DNA of 32,804 nt from Nitrospinaceae bacterium (GTDB taxonomy: Bacteria; Nitrospinota; Nitrospinia; Nitrospinales; VA-1), in NCBI GenBank assembly GCA_029261595.1, contig JAJDAZ010000017.1, positions 1 to 32,804 on the forward strand, in the 5' to 3' direction. The translations under genes and the position numbers were made by a program. Positions 17,107-25,000 of the stretch are shown here, piece after piece. Under the pieces are notes generated by a model, which saw only the letters and a program-made list of their open reading frames with translations, was not told the DNA's origin and did not search any database. Position 1 is the first letter of the stretch. Each line of letters begins with the position of its first letter.

Positions 17107-18315
17107 ATGAAAATACCGGTTATTAAGACATTTCGTTTCCTATCCAGGATTTTATTTTTGTCAGGACTTTTTTTGATTCTGGTGGTAGTCGGGTGTGATG
17201 GGGCTCAACCTGATAACGAACTCAAAAAGGTGGCCATCGAACTTGAACTCGTCGCCAAAGGCCTGGATCGGCCTATTGGGTTGACCCATGCCGGGGATGG
17301 GTCCGGAAATATTTACATCACCCTCCAGGGAGGAAAAATTCTGGTTTATGACGGGAACCGGATGCAAACTTTTCTCGACATCACATCCCTCACTAAAGGA
17401 GAGGGTGAGAGGGGCCTTCTTGGCACAGCGTTTCACCCCAATTATGCCCAGAACGGATTCCTTTTTGTCAACTACACCAACCTGTCCGGAGCAACGGTGA
17501 TTGACCGTTTTACCCGCTCTTCCAATCGGCAGTTTGCCGACCCCGGTTCCGCGAAACACATACTGACCATTGAACAACCCTATGCAAACCACAATGGCGG
17601 CCAATTGCAATTTGGCCCGGATGGTTTTCTATACATTGGAACGGGGGATGGTGGGTCCGGAGGAGACCCGGAGAACCGGGCCCAAAATTTAAATGACTTG
17701 CTTGGTAAGATGTTGCGCCTGGACGTGGACAAGGAATTTCCTTATGCGATTCCCAGGGGAAATCCTTTTCAGGGAATTCAGGGGGCGCGACCCGAAATAT
17801 GGGCGTATGGATTGCGCAATCCCTGGCGCTTCAGTTTTGACAGAAAGACAGGAGATCTTTTTATCGGGGATGTGGGGCAAAGCAGTTTTGAGGAAATCGA
17901 TTACCAACCAAGCGACAGTTCGGGCGGGGAAAATTATGGATGGAGGGTAATGGAAGGCAAGTCCTGCTCCGCAAGCGCCCTTAAAAATTTTTTTAAGCCA
18001 GATTGTGATCCTAAGTCGTTCACCCTTCCAATCCTTGATTACCCCCGCAAGAACGGCAACTGTTCGGTTATCGGTGGATACGTGTACCGGGGAAGCAGAT
18101 TTTCTGAACTCGAAGGGATGTATTTATACGGGGATTTTTGCGGTGGAAAAATATGGGGTGCCACTAAAAACGATCGCGGTCAATGGAAGACCCAAGAACT
18201 GTTGAATACTGAATTTTTCATATCCAGCTTTGGTGAAGATGAGTCGGGCAATATTTATGTGGTTCACCGTTCCCCCGACAACGGAGCGATTTACCGGATT
18301 GTTTTAAAGCCTTAG
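17107..18315 (+). CDS. PQQ-dependent sugar dehydrogenase family lipoprotein (GSDH/sorbosone dehydrogenase)
   Basis: 402 residues. A lipoprotein signal ends in VVGC with Cys30, so the protein is anchored in an envelope membrane. The rest is a six-bladed beta-propeller of the soluble glucose/sorbosone dehydrogenase family: LDRPIGLT, GERGLLGTAFHPNYAQNGF, NHNGGQLQFGPDGFLYIGTGDGG (His162 in the family active-site position), EIWAYGLRNPWRFSFD and DVGQSSFEEID. Such enzymes oxidise aldose sugars in the periplasm with PQQ and Ca; the actual substrate is unknown. It is convergent with the sterol-desaturase gene, the stop codons overlapping by 4 bases. No PQQ biosynthesis gene lies in the window. Confidence 0.92.
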   Translation: MKIPVIKTFRFLSRILFLSGLFLILVVVGCDGAQPDNELKKVAIELELVAKGLDRPIGLTHAGDGSGNIYITLQGGKILVYDGNRMQTFLDITSLTKGEGERGLLGTAFHPNYAQNGFLFVNYTNLSGATVIDRFTRSSNRQFADPGSAKHILTIEQPYANHNGGQLQFGPDGFLYIGTGDGGSGGDPENRAQNLNDLLGKMLRLDVDKEFPYAIPRGNPFQGIQGARPEIWAYGLRNPWRFSFDRKTGDLFIGDVGQSSFEEIDYQPSDSSGGENYGWRVMEGKSCSASALKNFFKPDCDPKSFTLPILDYPRKNGNCSVIGGYVYRGSRFSELEGMYLYGDFCGGKIWGATKNDRGQWKTQELLNTEFFISSFGEDESGNIYVVHRSPDNGAIYRIVLKP

Positions 18316-19277
18316 GGGTTTTGCTTCGCCTCTCCGCCTTTTCGAAGCTTTTGGATAACCTTTTGTATTGGGTGTCCCACTGCGATTCCAAAATCTTTAA
18401 TGGCGTGGTATTCACCGGCACATAAATCAATAAAAACTCCGCGTTTGTTATGAGGATTGTCTTGCACGCCAATCGTTTTGTTTACTATTTCCCCTTCGTA
18501 CCAGGTCCCAAACATGCGATCCCATAGGGGCGTTAAGTGACCGAAGTTTTTATCCCAATGCACATCTAATTTAGAGTGGTGGATGCGGTGTCCGATAGGT
18601 GAAATAAAAACATATTTGCCGATAATCCCCCAGTCCCAATCGACCATCGAATGTTGAATTTTTCCTTGGAAAGATTTTGTTAACTCGATTGCAAGAATTG
18701 TTTCTCCAAGTTTACCCACAAAAAATACTGGAAAATACATCATTAGTTTGCGTAAAGCGATATCTAAGGGGTGAGACCTTGCTACGGTTATTATGTTGAA
18801 CTCAGTGGCGGAGTGATGAAATATATGCGTATTCCACCACCATTTCCATTGATGTGCAAATCGATGGCGCCAATAGTCAATGAAGTCGACCATCAATAGA
18901 AATACAAAGAAATGCACAAGAGGGTTTTCAAATTGAAGCGTTAAATCCGGGGAAAGGAAAGCATTTTTGATGGATATTGGGATAACATAACCCAACCCTC
19001 CCGTACTTAGTATTTTAAGAGCCCAAAACATCCCAGATAATCCGCATGCGTAAATAACAAAATCATACCAGGTCGATTTCGTAGGGTGGAATAAATTGTA
19101 AATGGCACTTTTTCTGTAACCCAAGAATAAAAAATCGATTAATAAAACAAACAACACCATGTACAACCCATCCAGGTTGCCACCAGAAATAAATTTTTCC
19201 AACCGGGATATAAAGTTGTCTAAAAAAATCTGGGAATATTTAAGCGCATTTTGAGTGATACTATCCACATACTGCAT
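18312..19277 (-). CDS. Sterol desaturase / fatty acid hydroxylase family membrane protein
   Basis: 321 residues with several membrane segments (about 38-55, 70-90, 119-133, 172-190) and the histidine clusters of the fatty-acid-hydroxylase superfamily: HRFAH at 138-142, HIFHH at 151-155, HRIHH at 230-234, and a further HSKLDVHWDKNFGH. These ligate a di-iron centre that hydroxylates or desaturates lipids. The bacterial members act on diverse lipids, so the substrate is open. The LWDRMFGTWY segment after the last cluster is typical. AAGG lies upstream of the ATG at long spacing. Confidence 0.92.
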   Translation of the reverse strand: MQYVDSITQNALKYSQIFLDNFISRLEKFISGGNLDGLYMVLFVLLIDFLFLGYRKSAIYNLFHPTKSTWYDFVIYACGLSGMFWALKILSTGGLGYVIPISIKNAFLSPDLTLQFENPLVHFFVFLLMVDFIDYWRHRFAHQWKWWWNTHIFHHSATEFNIITVARSHPLDIALRKLMMYFPVFFVGKLGETILAIELTKSFQGKIQHSMVDWDWGIIGKYVFISPIGHRIHHSKLDVHWDKNFGHLTPLWDRMFGTWYEGEIVNKTIGVQDNPHNKRGVFIDLCAGEYHAIKDFGIAVGHPIQKVIQKLRKGGEAKQNP

Positions 19278-19412
19278 AAAGATATAAACCTTAAATTGTT
19301 AACAAAACATATGGGTTTTATCGATGTTTACTGGACCGCTTTAAAAGCTACTTAAGCATAATACCTGCAACATTATTCAATAGTGATCTTCTCGATATTA
19401 GTGGACAGTTAA

Positions 19413-19502
19413 TTAAGCCGCATTCTTTTTCTCAAAGTCTACCGGGCTGAGATATCCGAGGTAGGAATGGCGGCGTTGCCGATTATAAAATATTTCAATG
19501 TA
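19413..19502 (-). pseudogene. C-terminal remnant of an IS3-family transposase (OrfB)
   Basis: The minus strand reads YIEIFYNRQRRHSYLGYLSP followed by VDFEKKNAA and a stop, the well-known end of IS3-family OrfB integrases. The reading loses homology beyond 19502. GTGGACAG at 19401-19408 just outside the stop resembles the terminal repeat of such elements (TGTCCAC on the other strand). The rest of the element, including its catalytic core, is gone. Confidence 0.85.
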
Positions 19503-20004
19503 AACGATACCAGGGCAATTAAAGATATTTGTCAGGCCATTAGGAATTTATTTGGCGTGTAAATGTTATTTCCTATTGAATTATTTGAATTTATTACCAT
19601 TTTTACGGAATGCATAATACAATTTTTCATCCAAAGCCTAAAATATCCCCATTAAAACCCTCTGTAATATCGATAACTATTTAAAATCAGGCGTTTAGCG
19701 ATAAAATTGCGGTTGCTAAATTCATTGTAAATCTTTATCTTAATTACATACTGTATATTAATCCTCCTAGTTTGGGGTTAAAGGATGAGTTTCAACCGAT
19801 TAGATAGGTTGGAAATTTCGGTCCTTTTTATGTCGAACTTTATAATAAATTGGATAAATTTGATCAAGGTGTGCGAGATCCGGGTGAACCATTTTTCCAT
19901 TTTTGGAATGCCTGCGTATTTTTCACACAATTCCCCTTGATTAGTTTTTAATTTAAACAATTTACTTGGTATGTGTCGAAACGGCTCTTAAAGGATAAGA
20001 ACTC

Positions 20005-20010
20005 TATAAT
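20005..20010 (+). promoter_or_regulatory. Possible -10 box upstream of the NRPS operon
   Basis: TATAAT, a perfect -10 hexamer, lies about 180 bases before the first NRPS start, but no good -35 box is found 16-18 bases upstream. It could depend on an activator or be chance in AT-rich DNA. Confidence 0.25.
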
Positions 20011-20139
20011 TAGGATTGACTTTCTTTTTACTAGGAAAGCAGAGCTTCTTCCATCGCATGACTCGTGTGCGAAAGGGAAATTCAGGTTGTAGTGAATGTT
20101 GTGGGTTTTTAAGCGCCTCTAATATCTGCGAAAATTAAA

Positions 20140-20160
20140 CTCCATCAACCTTCGATGGAG
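20140..20160 (+). promoter_or_regulatory. Leader hairpin just upstream of the first NRPS gene
   Basis: CTCCATC-AACCTTC-GATGGAG forms a perfect 7-bp stem with a 7-base loop, 32 bases before the start codon. No U-run follows directly. It may affect translation initiation or mRNA stability. Confidence 0.4.
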
Positions 20161-20192
20161 GATTTTGAATAACTATATGAGTGAGGTCGTTT

Positions 20193-23100
20193 ATGTCTGA
20201 GCCAGCCAAATTCAGTTGTGTCCTTATCGGAGGGCAGTCGTTACTTATTCAGTGCGCCGAACGGCTTCTGGAAAAAGGTCACCGCATCAGCGGGATCATT
20301 AGCGAAGAGCCTCATATCCTACAATGGGCAAAAGAAAAGAATATCCTTCCTATCGATCCCGCTTCCAATCTTGTCGGGCAGTTAAAGAACGAGCCTTTCG
20401 ATATCCTGTTCAGCATAGCAAACTTTTCGATCATTTCTGAAGATCTCCTTGCCCTGCCGCAAAAATGCGCCATAAATTTTCACGATGGGATTCTTCCTGA
20501 TTACGCCGGCTTGAATGTGACCACTTGGGCTCTTATTAACGGGGCCACCGAGCATGGCATCTCCTGGCACATCATGACCGCAGAACTGGATAAGGGAGAA
20601 ATTCTAAAACAAAAAAGATTTCCGATTGCCGAGGGAGAAACGTCCCTCACCCTGAACGCCAAATGCTATGAAGCGGGCATGCAGGGCTTTGGCGAAATGA
20701 TGGATGAATTGGCCCAGGACAGGGTTCAACCCATCCCGCAGGATTTTTCCCGCCGCACCTATTTTGGGCAGTGGAAGCGACCTCCCGTGGCATGTCTGAT
20801 TGACTGGACCCGTCCGGCAGATGAGATAGACGCCATGGTTCGAGCCTTTGATTTTGGTCCTTACTGGAATCCTTTGGGCATGGCGAAAACATTGGTGGAT
20901 GGAAGGGTTTTGCTGGTCAGTCGGACGAAGGTCCTTCCTGACAAAGCCACTGCGCCGTCAGGAACAATTTTAAAAATCGATGAGGGCGCCATTCATGTGG
21001 CCACAGGCACAGAGGAAATTGCGCTTCTGGAGTTTATTGGGCCGGACGGTGAAACCCTGTCCCCTGCCAGCGCCGTGAAATCCTTTGGATTCAAACAGGG
21101 TGAAACGTTGACCACCCTGGAGACCCAACGAGCCGAAGCCGTTACCGAAGCCAATTCAAAATTTTGCCGCAAGGAGCAGTTTTGGATCAAGCGATTGGCC
21201 GGGTTGGACTCTGTGGAAATTCCCTTTGCCAAGCGTCAGAACTCCGCCAATGAGGAAGAGGCCCACCGGGAGCTTGAGTTTTTCTCTCCGGCCCCTTTTT
21301 TGACGATGGATTGTGAAGGAGGAACGACAGGGGATCTACTGCTCACGGCGTTTAATTTGTTTCTCTCCAGAATAAGCGGCAAAGAAAACTTCCATATTCC
21401 CTTTCGCCAAACCTCCATGAGTGCCGAGACCCGATTGGTCGAAGGTCTATTTGCGTCACACGTGCCTTTGCATATTGATTTGGAAAACAATCCTAAATTC
21501 GGAGATTTTCAAACCCGAATGAAAGCAGAATTGAACTGTTTGGGGAAAAGCGGTTCCTATGCGATGGATCTGATTGTCCGACATCCAGATTTGGGAACCG
21601 CCGCGCACCAGTGGCATCATGAGCCTTCTCCGGTGGTTCTCGAAAGGGTGAGTCAGTTAACCTCGGAAAAACCTGAGACGTGGGTTCCTTCTTCGGGAAG
21701 CGACCTGACGGTCGTGATTCCAGATGATGGACGTCGATGCCTGTGGGTATACAACCCCAGCGTATTCGATGAAGCGACCATTCGCCGCATGCAGGAACAA
21801 TTCGCGGTATTATTGAATGAAGTTATTAAAGCTCCAGATTCGCCTGCGGGGCAATTCTCTATTTTATCCGAGCATGAAAAGAAGGATCTTCTCGAAAACT
21901 GGAATTTGACCTACGCGGATTTTCCTAAAGACCGCTGTATTCATCACCTTATTGAAGAGCAGGTCGATAAGACCCCGGACGACGTGGCTTTGTCATTTCA
22001 GGAGGATTCGCTCACCTACAAAGAACTGAACAAACGCGCCAACAGGCTTGCCAACTATCTTATAGAGCAGAATGTGGGCCCCGATGATTTGGTAGCAGTG
22101 CTCGTGGACCGCTCAATTGACATGCTGGTGGCCATGCTTGGGATCATGAAAGCCGGGGGAGCTTATGTTCCCCTGGATCCGGTTTATCCAAAGGACAGAC
22201 TGGCCTTCATGGTGGAAGATGCGCAAGTGTCGACCGTCATCACCCAGGAAAAATATTCCAAGCTTCTTCCGGGAACCGGAGCGGAAATTATTCAGATCGA
22301 TTCCGAATGGCCTCAAATCGCGAGGTTAGGGTCGGAGAACCCCACCGGAAATGTTAACTCCCACAATCTGGCTTACGTCATTTATACCTCCGGTTCGACC
22401 GGCAAGCCCAAGGGGGTCATGGTCGAGCACCGCAACGTCGTCAACTTTTTTGTGGGGATGGATCAACGTCTTCAGGGAGATCCTCCCGGCGTCTGGTTGG
22501 CGGTGACCAGCCTGTCGTTTGATATCTCCGTTCTGGAATTGTTCTGGACCCTGGCGCGGGGTTTCAAAGTGGTGCTGTATTCAGGAGAAGATCGGGCAAT
22601 TGGAACCGACGACGATAAGGAACAGACAAAAACTCTGGCCCATGCGGACAAAAAGATAGATTTCAGTTTGTTTTATTTCGCCGCAGATGAAGGCGAACAT
22701 GGGTCCGACAAATACAAACTTCTCCTTGAAGGTGCGAAGTATGGCGATGCGAACGGCTTTAAAGCAGTTTGGACGCCTGAGCGGCATTTTCACGCCTTTG
22801 GCGGGCTTTATCCCAGCCCTGCGACCATGGGCGCCGCAATTGCGGTTCTCACGAAAAATGTGAGTATCCGTGCGGGAAGTTGTGTTCTTCCACTTCACCA
22901 CCCCATTCGGATCGCAGAGGACTGGTCGCTGGTTGACAATCTTTCCAATGGCCGTGCGGGCGTTGCTTTCGCTTCCGGGTGGCACCCGAATGATTTTGTT
23001 CTGATGCCACAAAATTATGCCGACAGGCATAAAAAGTTGAGTGATGGAATCGATCAGGTGCGTGCCCTGTGGCGCGGGGAGACCCTAAGTTTCCCAGGGC

Positions 23101-24947
23101 CCTTGGGAGAGGATGTCAAGGTACGCACCTTGCCCCGTCCGATTCAGCCTGAATTCCCCATTTGGATTACCGCTGCCGGTAACCCCGAGACATTTCGTAT
23201 CGCCGGGGAAAAGGGGACCAATATTCTGACTCACCTGTTAGGCCAGTCGGTGGAAGAAGTCGCGGAAAAAATTCAAATTTACCGGGACGCCTGGAAAGAA
23301 GCCGGCCATCCCGGTGAAGGCATCGTCTCGCTCATGTTGCATACCTTTATTGCGGATGATGAAGAATTTGTCCGCGCCCAGGTAAAGACACCCTTAAAGG
23401 AATACCTGAGAAGTGCGGGAGGACTGATCCATAAATACGCTTCTTCATTTCCAACCTTTAAAGGATTGTCTAAAGACGACAAAAAAGGCATCGACGACCA
23501 ATTCCAGAAAATGTCCGATGAAGACCTCGAGGCCATGCTGGATCATGCTTACCAGAGATACTACGAAACCAGCGGACTGTTTGGAACTCCCGAGTCCTGT
23601 GTCACTCTTGTTGACAAGCTCAAAGGGATGGGCGTGGATGATATTGCCTGCCTCGTTGATTTTGGAGTTCCTTCTGATACCGTTATGAAACACCTGCCCT
23701 ATTTGAATGAGCTTCGGGAATTGACCTCCACACCAAAAAGTGTGGATGGAGATACCGACACCTCTGTTCCCGCGTTGATCAGCCGGCACAAAGTGACCCA
23801 TATGCAATGCACCCCATCCATGGCGGGCATGTTGACTGCGGACGCCCAAGCTCACGATGCCTTGCGTTCTTTAAAACAGATGATGGTGGGAGGGGAAGCC
23901 TTTCCTACCAAACTGGCATCCGAGCTGAAGGCTTTCGTTTCCGGCAATGTCATCAATATGTACGGGCCGACCGAGACCACCATCTGGTCGTCCACCCATG
24001 CTTTGGACGATTCCAAGGGGCCCGTTCCTATCGGAAAGCCCATTGCCAACACGCAACTATATGTTCTGGATAAAAACTTTCAACCCGTTCCGGTTGGAGT
24101 GCCGGGGGAACTGTTCATCGCCGGCGACGGCGTGGTGCGCGGGTATCTGTTCCGACCCGAATTGACCGAGGAACGCTTCGTGCCCGATCCATTCAGCAGT
24201 GTTCCAAAAGCCCGGATGTATCGCACGGGGGATTTGGTGCGTTATCGGCCCGATGGCGTTCTGGAATTCCTCGGTCGAATGGATCACCAGGTGAAAATCA
24301 GGGGATATCGAATTGAACTGGGAGAAATCGAATCCGTACTCAGCCGTCATGTTCAGGCCAAAGAAGCGGTCGTGGTGGCGAGAGAAGACAGTTTCGGCAA
24401 CAAGCAGTTGGTGGGGTATGTGACACCGTCCCACGGGAAACATCCGCCGGTAGAATCCCTGCGTAGTTTTTTGCGTGAGAGGTTGCCAGAATACATGATC
24501 CCATCGGTGTTCATGGTGTTGGAATCTTTTCCGCTGACACCGAATAAAAAAGTGGATCGTAAGGCTCTCCCGGCTCCCGAACAGGTGCGACACATGGCGG
24601 CGGGTGATATCCTTCAGCCCAAAACGCATACGGAAAAAGAGTTGCTTAAAATCTGGAAAGAAACGCTGTCCATTGAAGAAATCGGGGCGGGCGACAGCTT
24701 TTTTGATCTTGGCGGTCATTCCCTTTCCGCGGTTCAGGTGACCATGCGTATCCGGCAAGTCTTCGATGTGGATTTCCCCATGCGGCTGGTTTTTCAGGCG
24801 CCGACCCTGATTGAGCTCGCGGCTAAAATAGATGAGCTGGTTCTGGAACAGGTGGACAGCCAGGAGTTGGACGCCCTGCTCAATGAGATAGAACAGTTAT
24901 CCGATGAAGAGGTTGGGTCCGCTAATAGCTCCCATGATGGTAACTGA
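20193..24947 (+). CDS. NRPS module 1: formyltransferase - condensation C-lobe - A(Gly-like, with luciferase-like monooxygenase insert) - carrier protein
   Basis: 1584 residues. (1) Residues 5-310 are a methionyl-tRNA-formyltransferase-like domain with the catalytic triad in place (N95, H97, D133; INFHDGILPDYAG). (2) Residues 325-565 match only the second lobe of a condensation domain, starting at the inter-lobe segment (EQFWIKRLAGL); the first lobe with HHxxxDG is absent. (3) Adenylation domain 580-1455 with YTSGSTGKPKG (731-741), YGPTETT and RTGDL. By alignment to GrsA its pocket residues read D-I-L-Q-M-G-M-I-W-K, very close to glycine codes. (4) Between A4 (FDISVLELF) and A5, residues 818-1165 are an FMN-dependent luciferase-like monooxygenase of the MupA/Atu3671 type. 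(5) Carrier protein with GGHS, Ser1500. The ATG at 20193 has GAGG six bases upstream. It probably loads, formylates and oxidises glycine and passes it to the next protein. Confidence 0.92.
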   Translation: MSEPAKFSCVLIGGQSLLIQCAERLLEKGHRISGIISEEPHILQWAKEKNILPIDPASNLVGQLKNEPFDILFSIANFSIISEDLLALPQKCAINFHDGILPDYAGLNVTTWALINGATEHGISWHIMTAELDKGEILKQKRFPIAEGETSLTLNAKCYEAGMQGFGEMMDELAQDRVQPIPQDFSRRTYFGQWKRPPVACLIDWTRPADEIDAMVRAFDFGPYWNPLGMAKTLVDGRVLLVSRTKVLPDKATAPSGTILKIDEGAIHVATGTEEIALLEFIGPDGETLSPASAVKSFGFKQGETLTTLETQRAEAVTEANSKFCRKEQFWIKRLAGLDSVEIPFAKRQNSANEEEAHRELEFFSPAPFLTMDCEGGTTGDLLLTAFNLFLSRISGKENFHIPFRQTSMSAETRLVEGLFASHVPLHIDLENNPKFGDFQTRMKAELNCLGKSGSYAMDLIVRHPDLGTAAHQWHHEPSPVVLERVSQLTSEKPETWVPSSGSDLTVVIPDDGRRCLWVYNPSVFDEATIRRMQEQFAVLLNEVIKAPDSPAGQFSILSEHEKKDLLENWNLTYADFPKDRCIHHLIEEQVDKTPDDVALSFQEDSLTYKELNKRANRLANYLIEQNVGPDDLVAVLVDRSIDMLVAMLGIMKAGGAYVPLDPVYPKDRLAFMVEDAQVSTVITQEKYSKLLPGTGAEIIQIDSEWPQIARLGSENPTGNVNSHNLAYVIYTSGSTGKPKGVMVEHRNVVNFFVGMDQRLQGDPPGVWLAVTSLSFDISVLELFWTLARGFKVVLYSGEDRAIGTDDDKEQTKTLAHADKKIDFSLFYFAADEGEHGSDKYKLLLEGAKYGDANGFKAVWTPERHFHAFGGLYPSPATMGAAIAVLTKNVSIRAGSCVLPLHHPIRIAEDWSLVDNLSNGRAGVAFASGWHPNDFVLMPQNYADRHKKLSDGIDQVRALWRGETLSFPGPLGEDVKVRTLPRPIQPEFPIWITAAGNPETFRIAGEKGTNILTHLLGQSVEEVAEKIQIYRDAWKEAGHPGEGIVSLMLHTFIADDEEFVRAQVKTPLKEYLRSAGGLIHKYASSFPTFKGLSKDDKKGIDDQFQKMSDEDLEAMLDHAYQRYYETSGLFGTPESCVTLVDKLKGMGVDDIACLVDFGVPSDTVMKHLPYLNELRELTSTPKSVDGDTDTSVPALISRHKVTHMQCTPSMAGMLTADAQAHDALRSLKQMMVGGEAFPTKLASELKAFVSGNVINMYGPTETTIWSSTHALDDSKGPVPIGKPIANTQLYVLDKNFQPVPVGVPGELFIAGDGVVRGYLFRPELTEERFVPDPFSSVPKARMYRTGDLVRYRPDGVLEFLGRMDHQVKIRGYRIELGEIESVLSRHVQAKEAVVVAREDSFGNKQLVGYVTPSHGKHPPVESLRSFLRERLPEYMIPSVFMVLESFPLTPNKKVDRKALPAPEQVRHMAAGDILQPKTHTEKELLKIWKETLSIEEIGAGDSFFDLGGHSLSAVQVTMRIRQVFDVDFPMRLVFQAPTLIELAAKIDELVLEQVDSQELDALLNEIEQLSDEEVGSANSSHDGN

Positions 24948-25000
24948 GGGAAAAATAAAGTAGCTGAGTAGAAATTTTTTTGAATAGGACTAAGTAAACC

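Larger units (their letters stand above)
19278..20192. other. Long AT-rich intergenic region before the NRPS operon
   Basis: About 900 bases. It holds an IS3-family remnant (19401-19502), a short open segment on the plus strand ending at a TAA near 19561 (TRAIKDICQAIRNLFGV) that may be the tail of another broken gene, and the upstream region of the NRPS operon. A minus-strand frame at 19778-19960 has no ribosome-binding site or family resemblance and is not called. Confidence 0.45.

Noticed and set aside
19778..19960. 60-codon minus-strand frame before the NRPS operon
   Set aside because: AT-rich, no ribosome-binding site, no resemblance to a family.
20016..20045. TTGAC-containing sequence as a -35 box
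   Set aside because: No acceptable -10 hexamer lies 16-18 bases downstream.
24057..24758. 233-codon minus-strand frame inside NRPS 1
   Set aside because: Antisense shadow of the conserved A8-to-carrier region; its composition (His, Phe and Arg rich) is that of a reverse-frame artefact.
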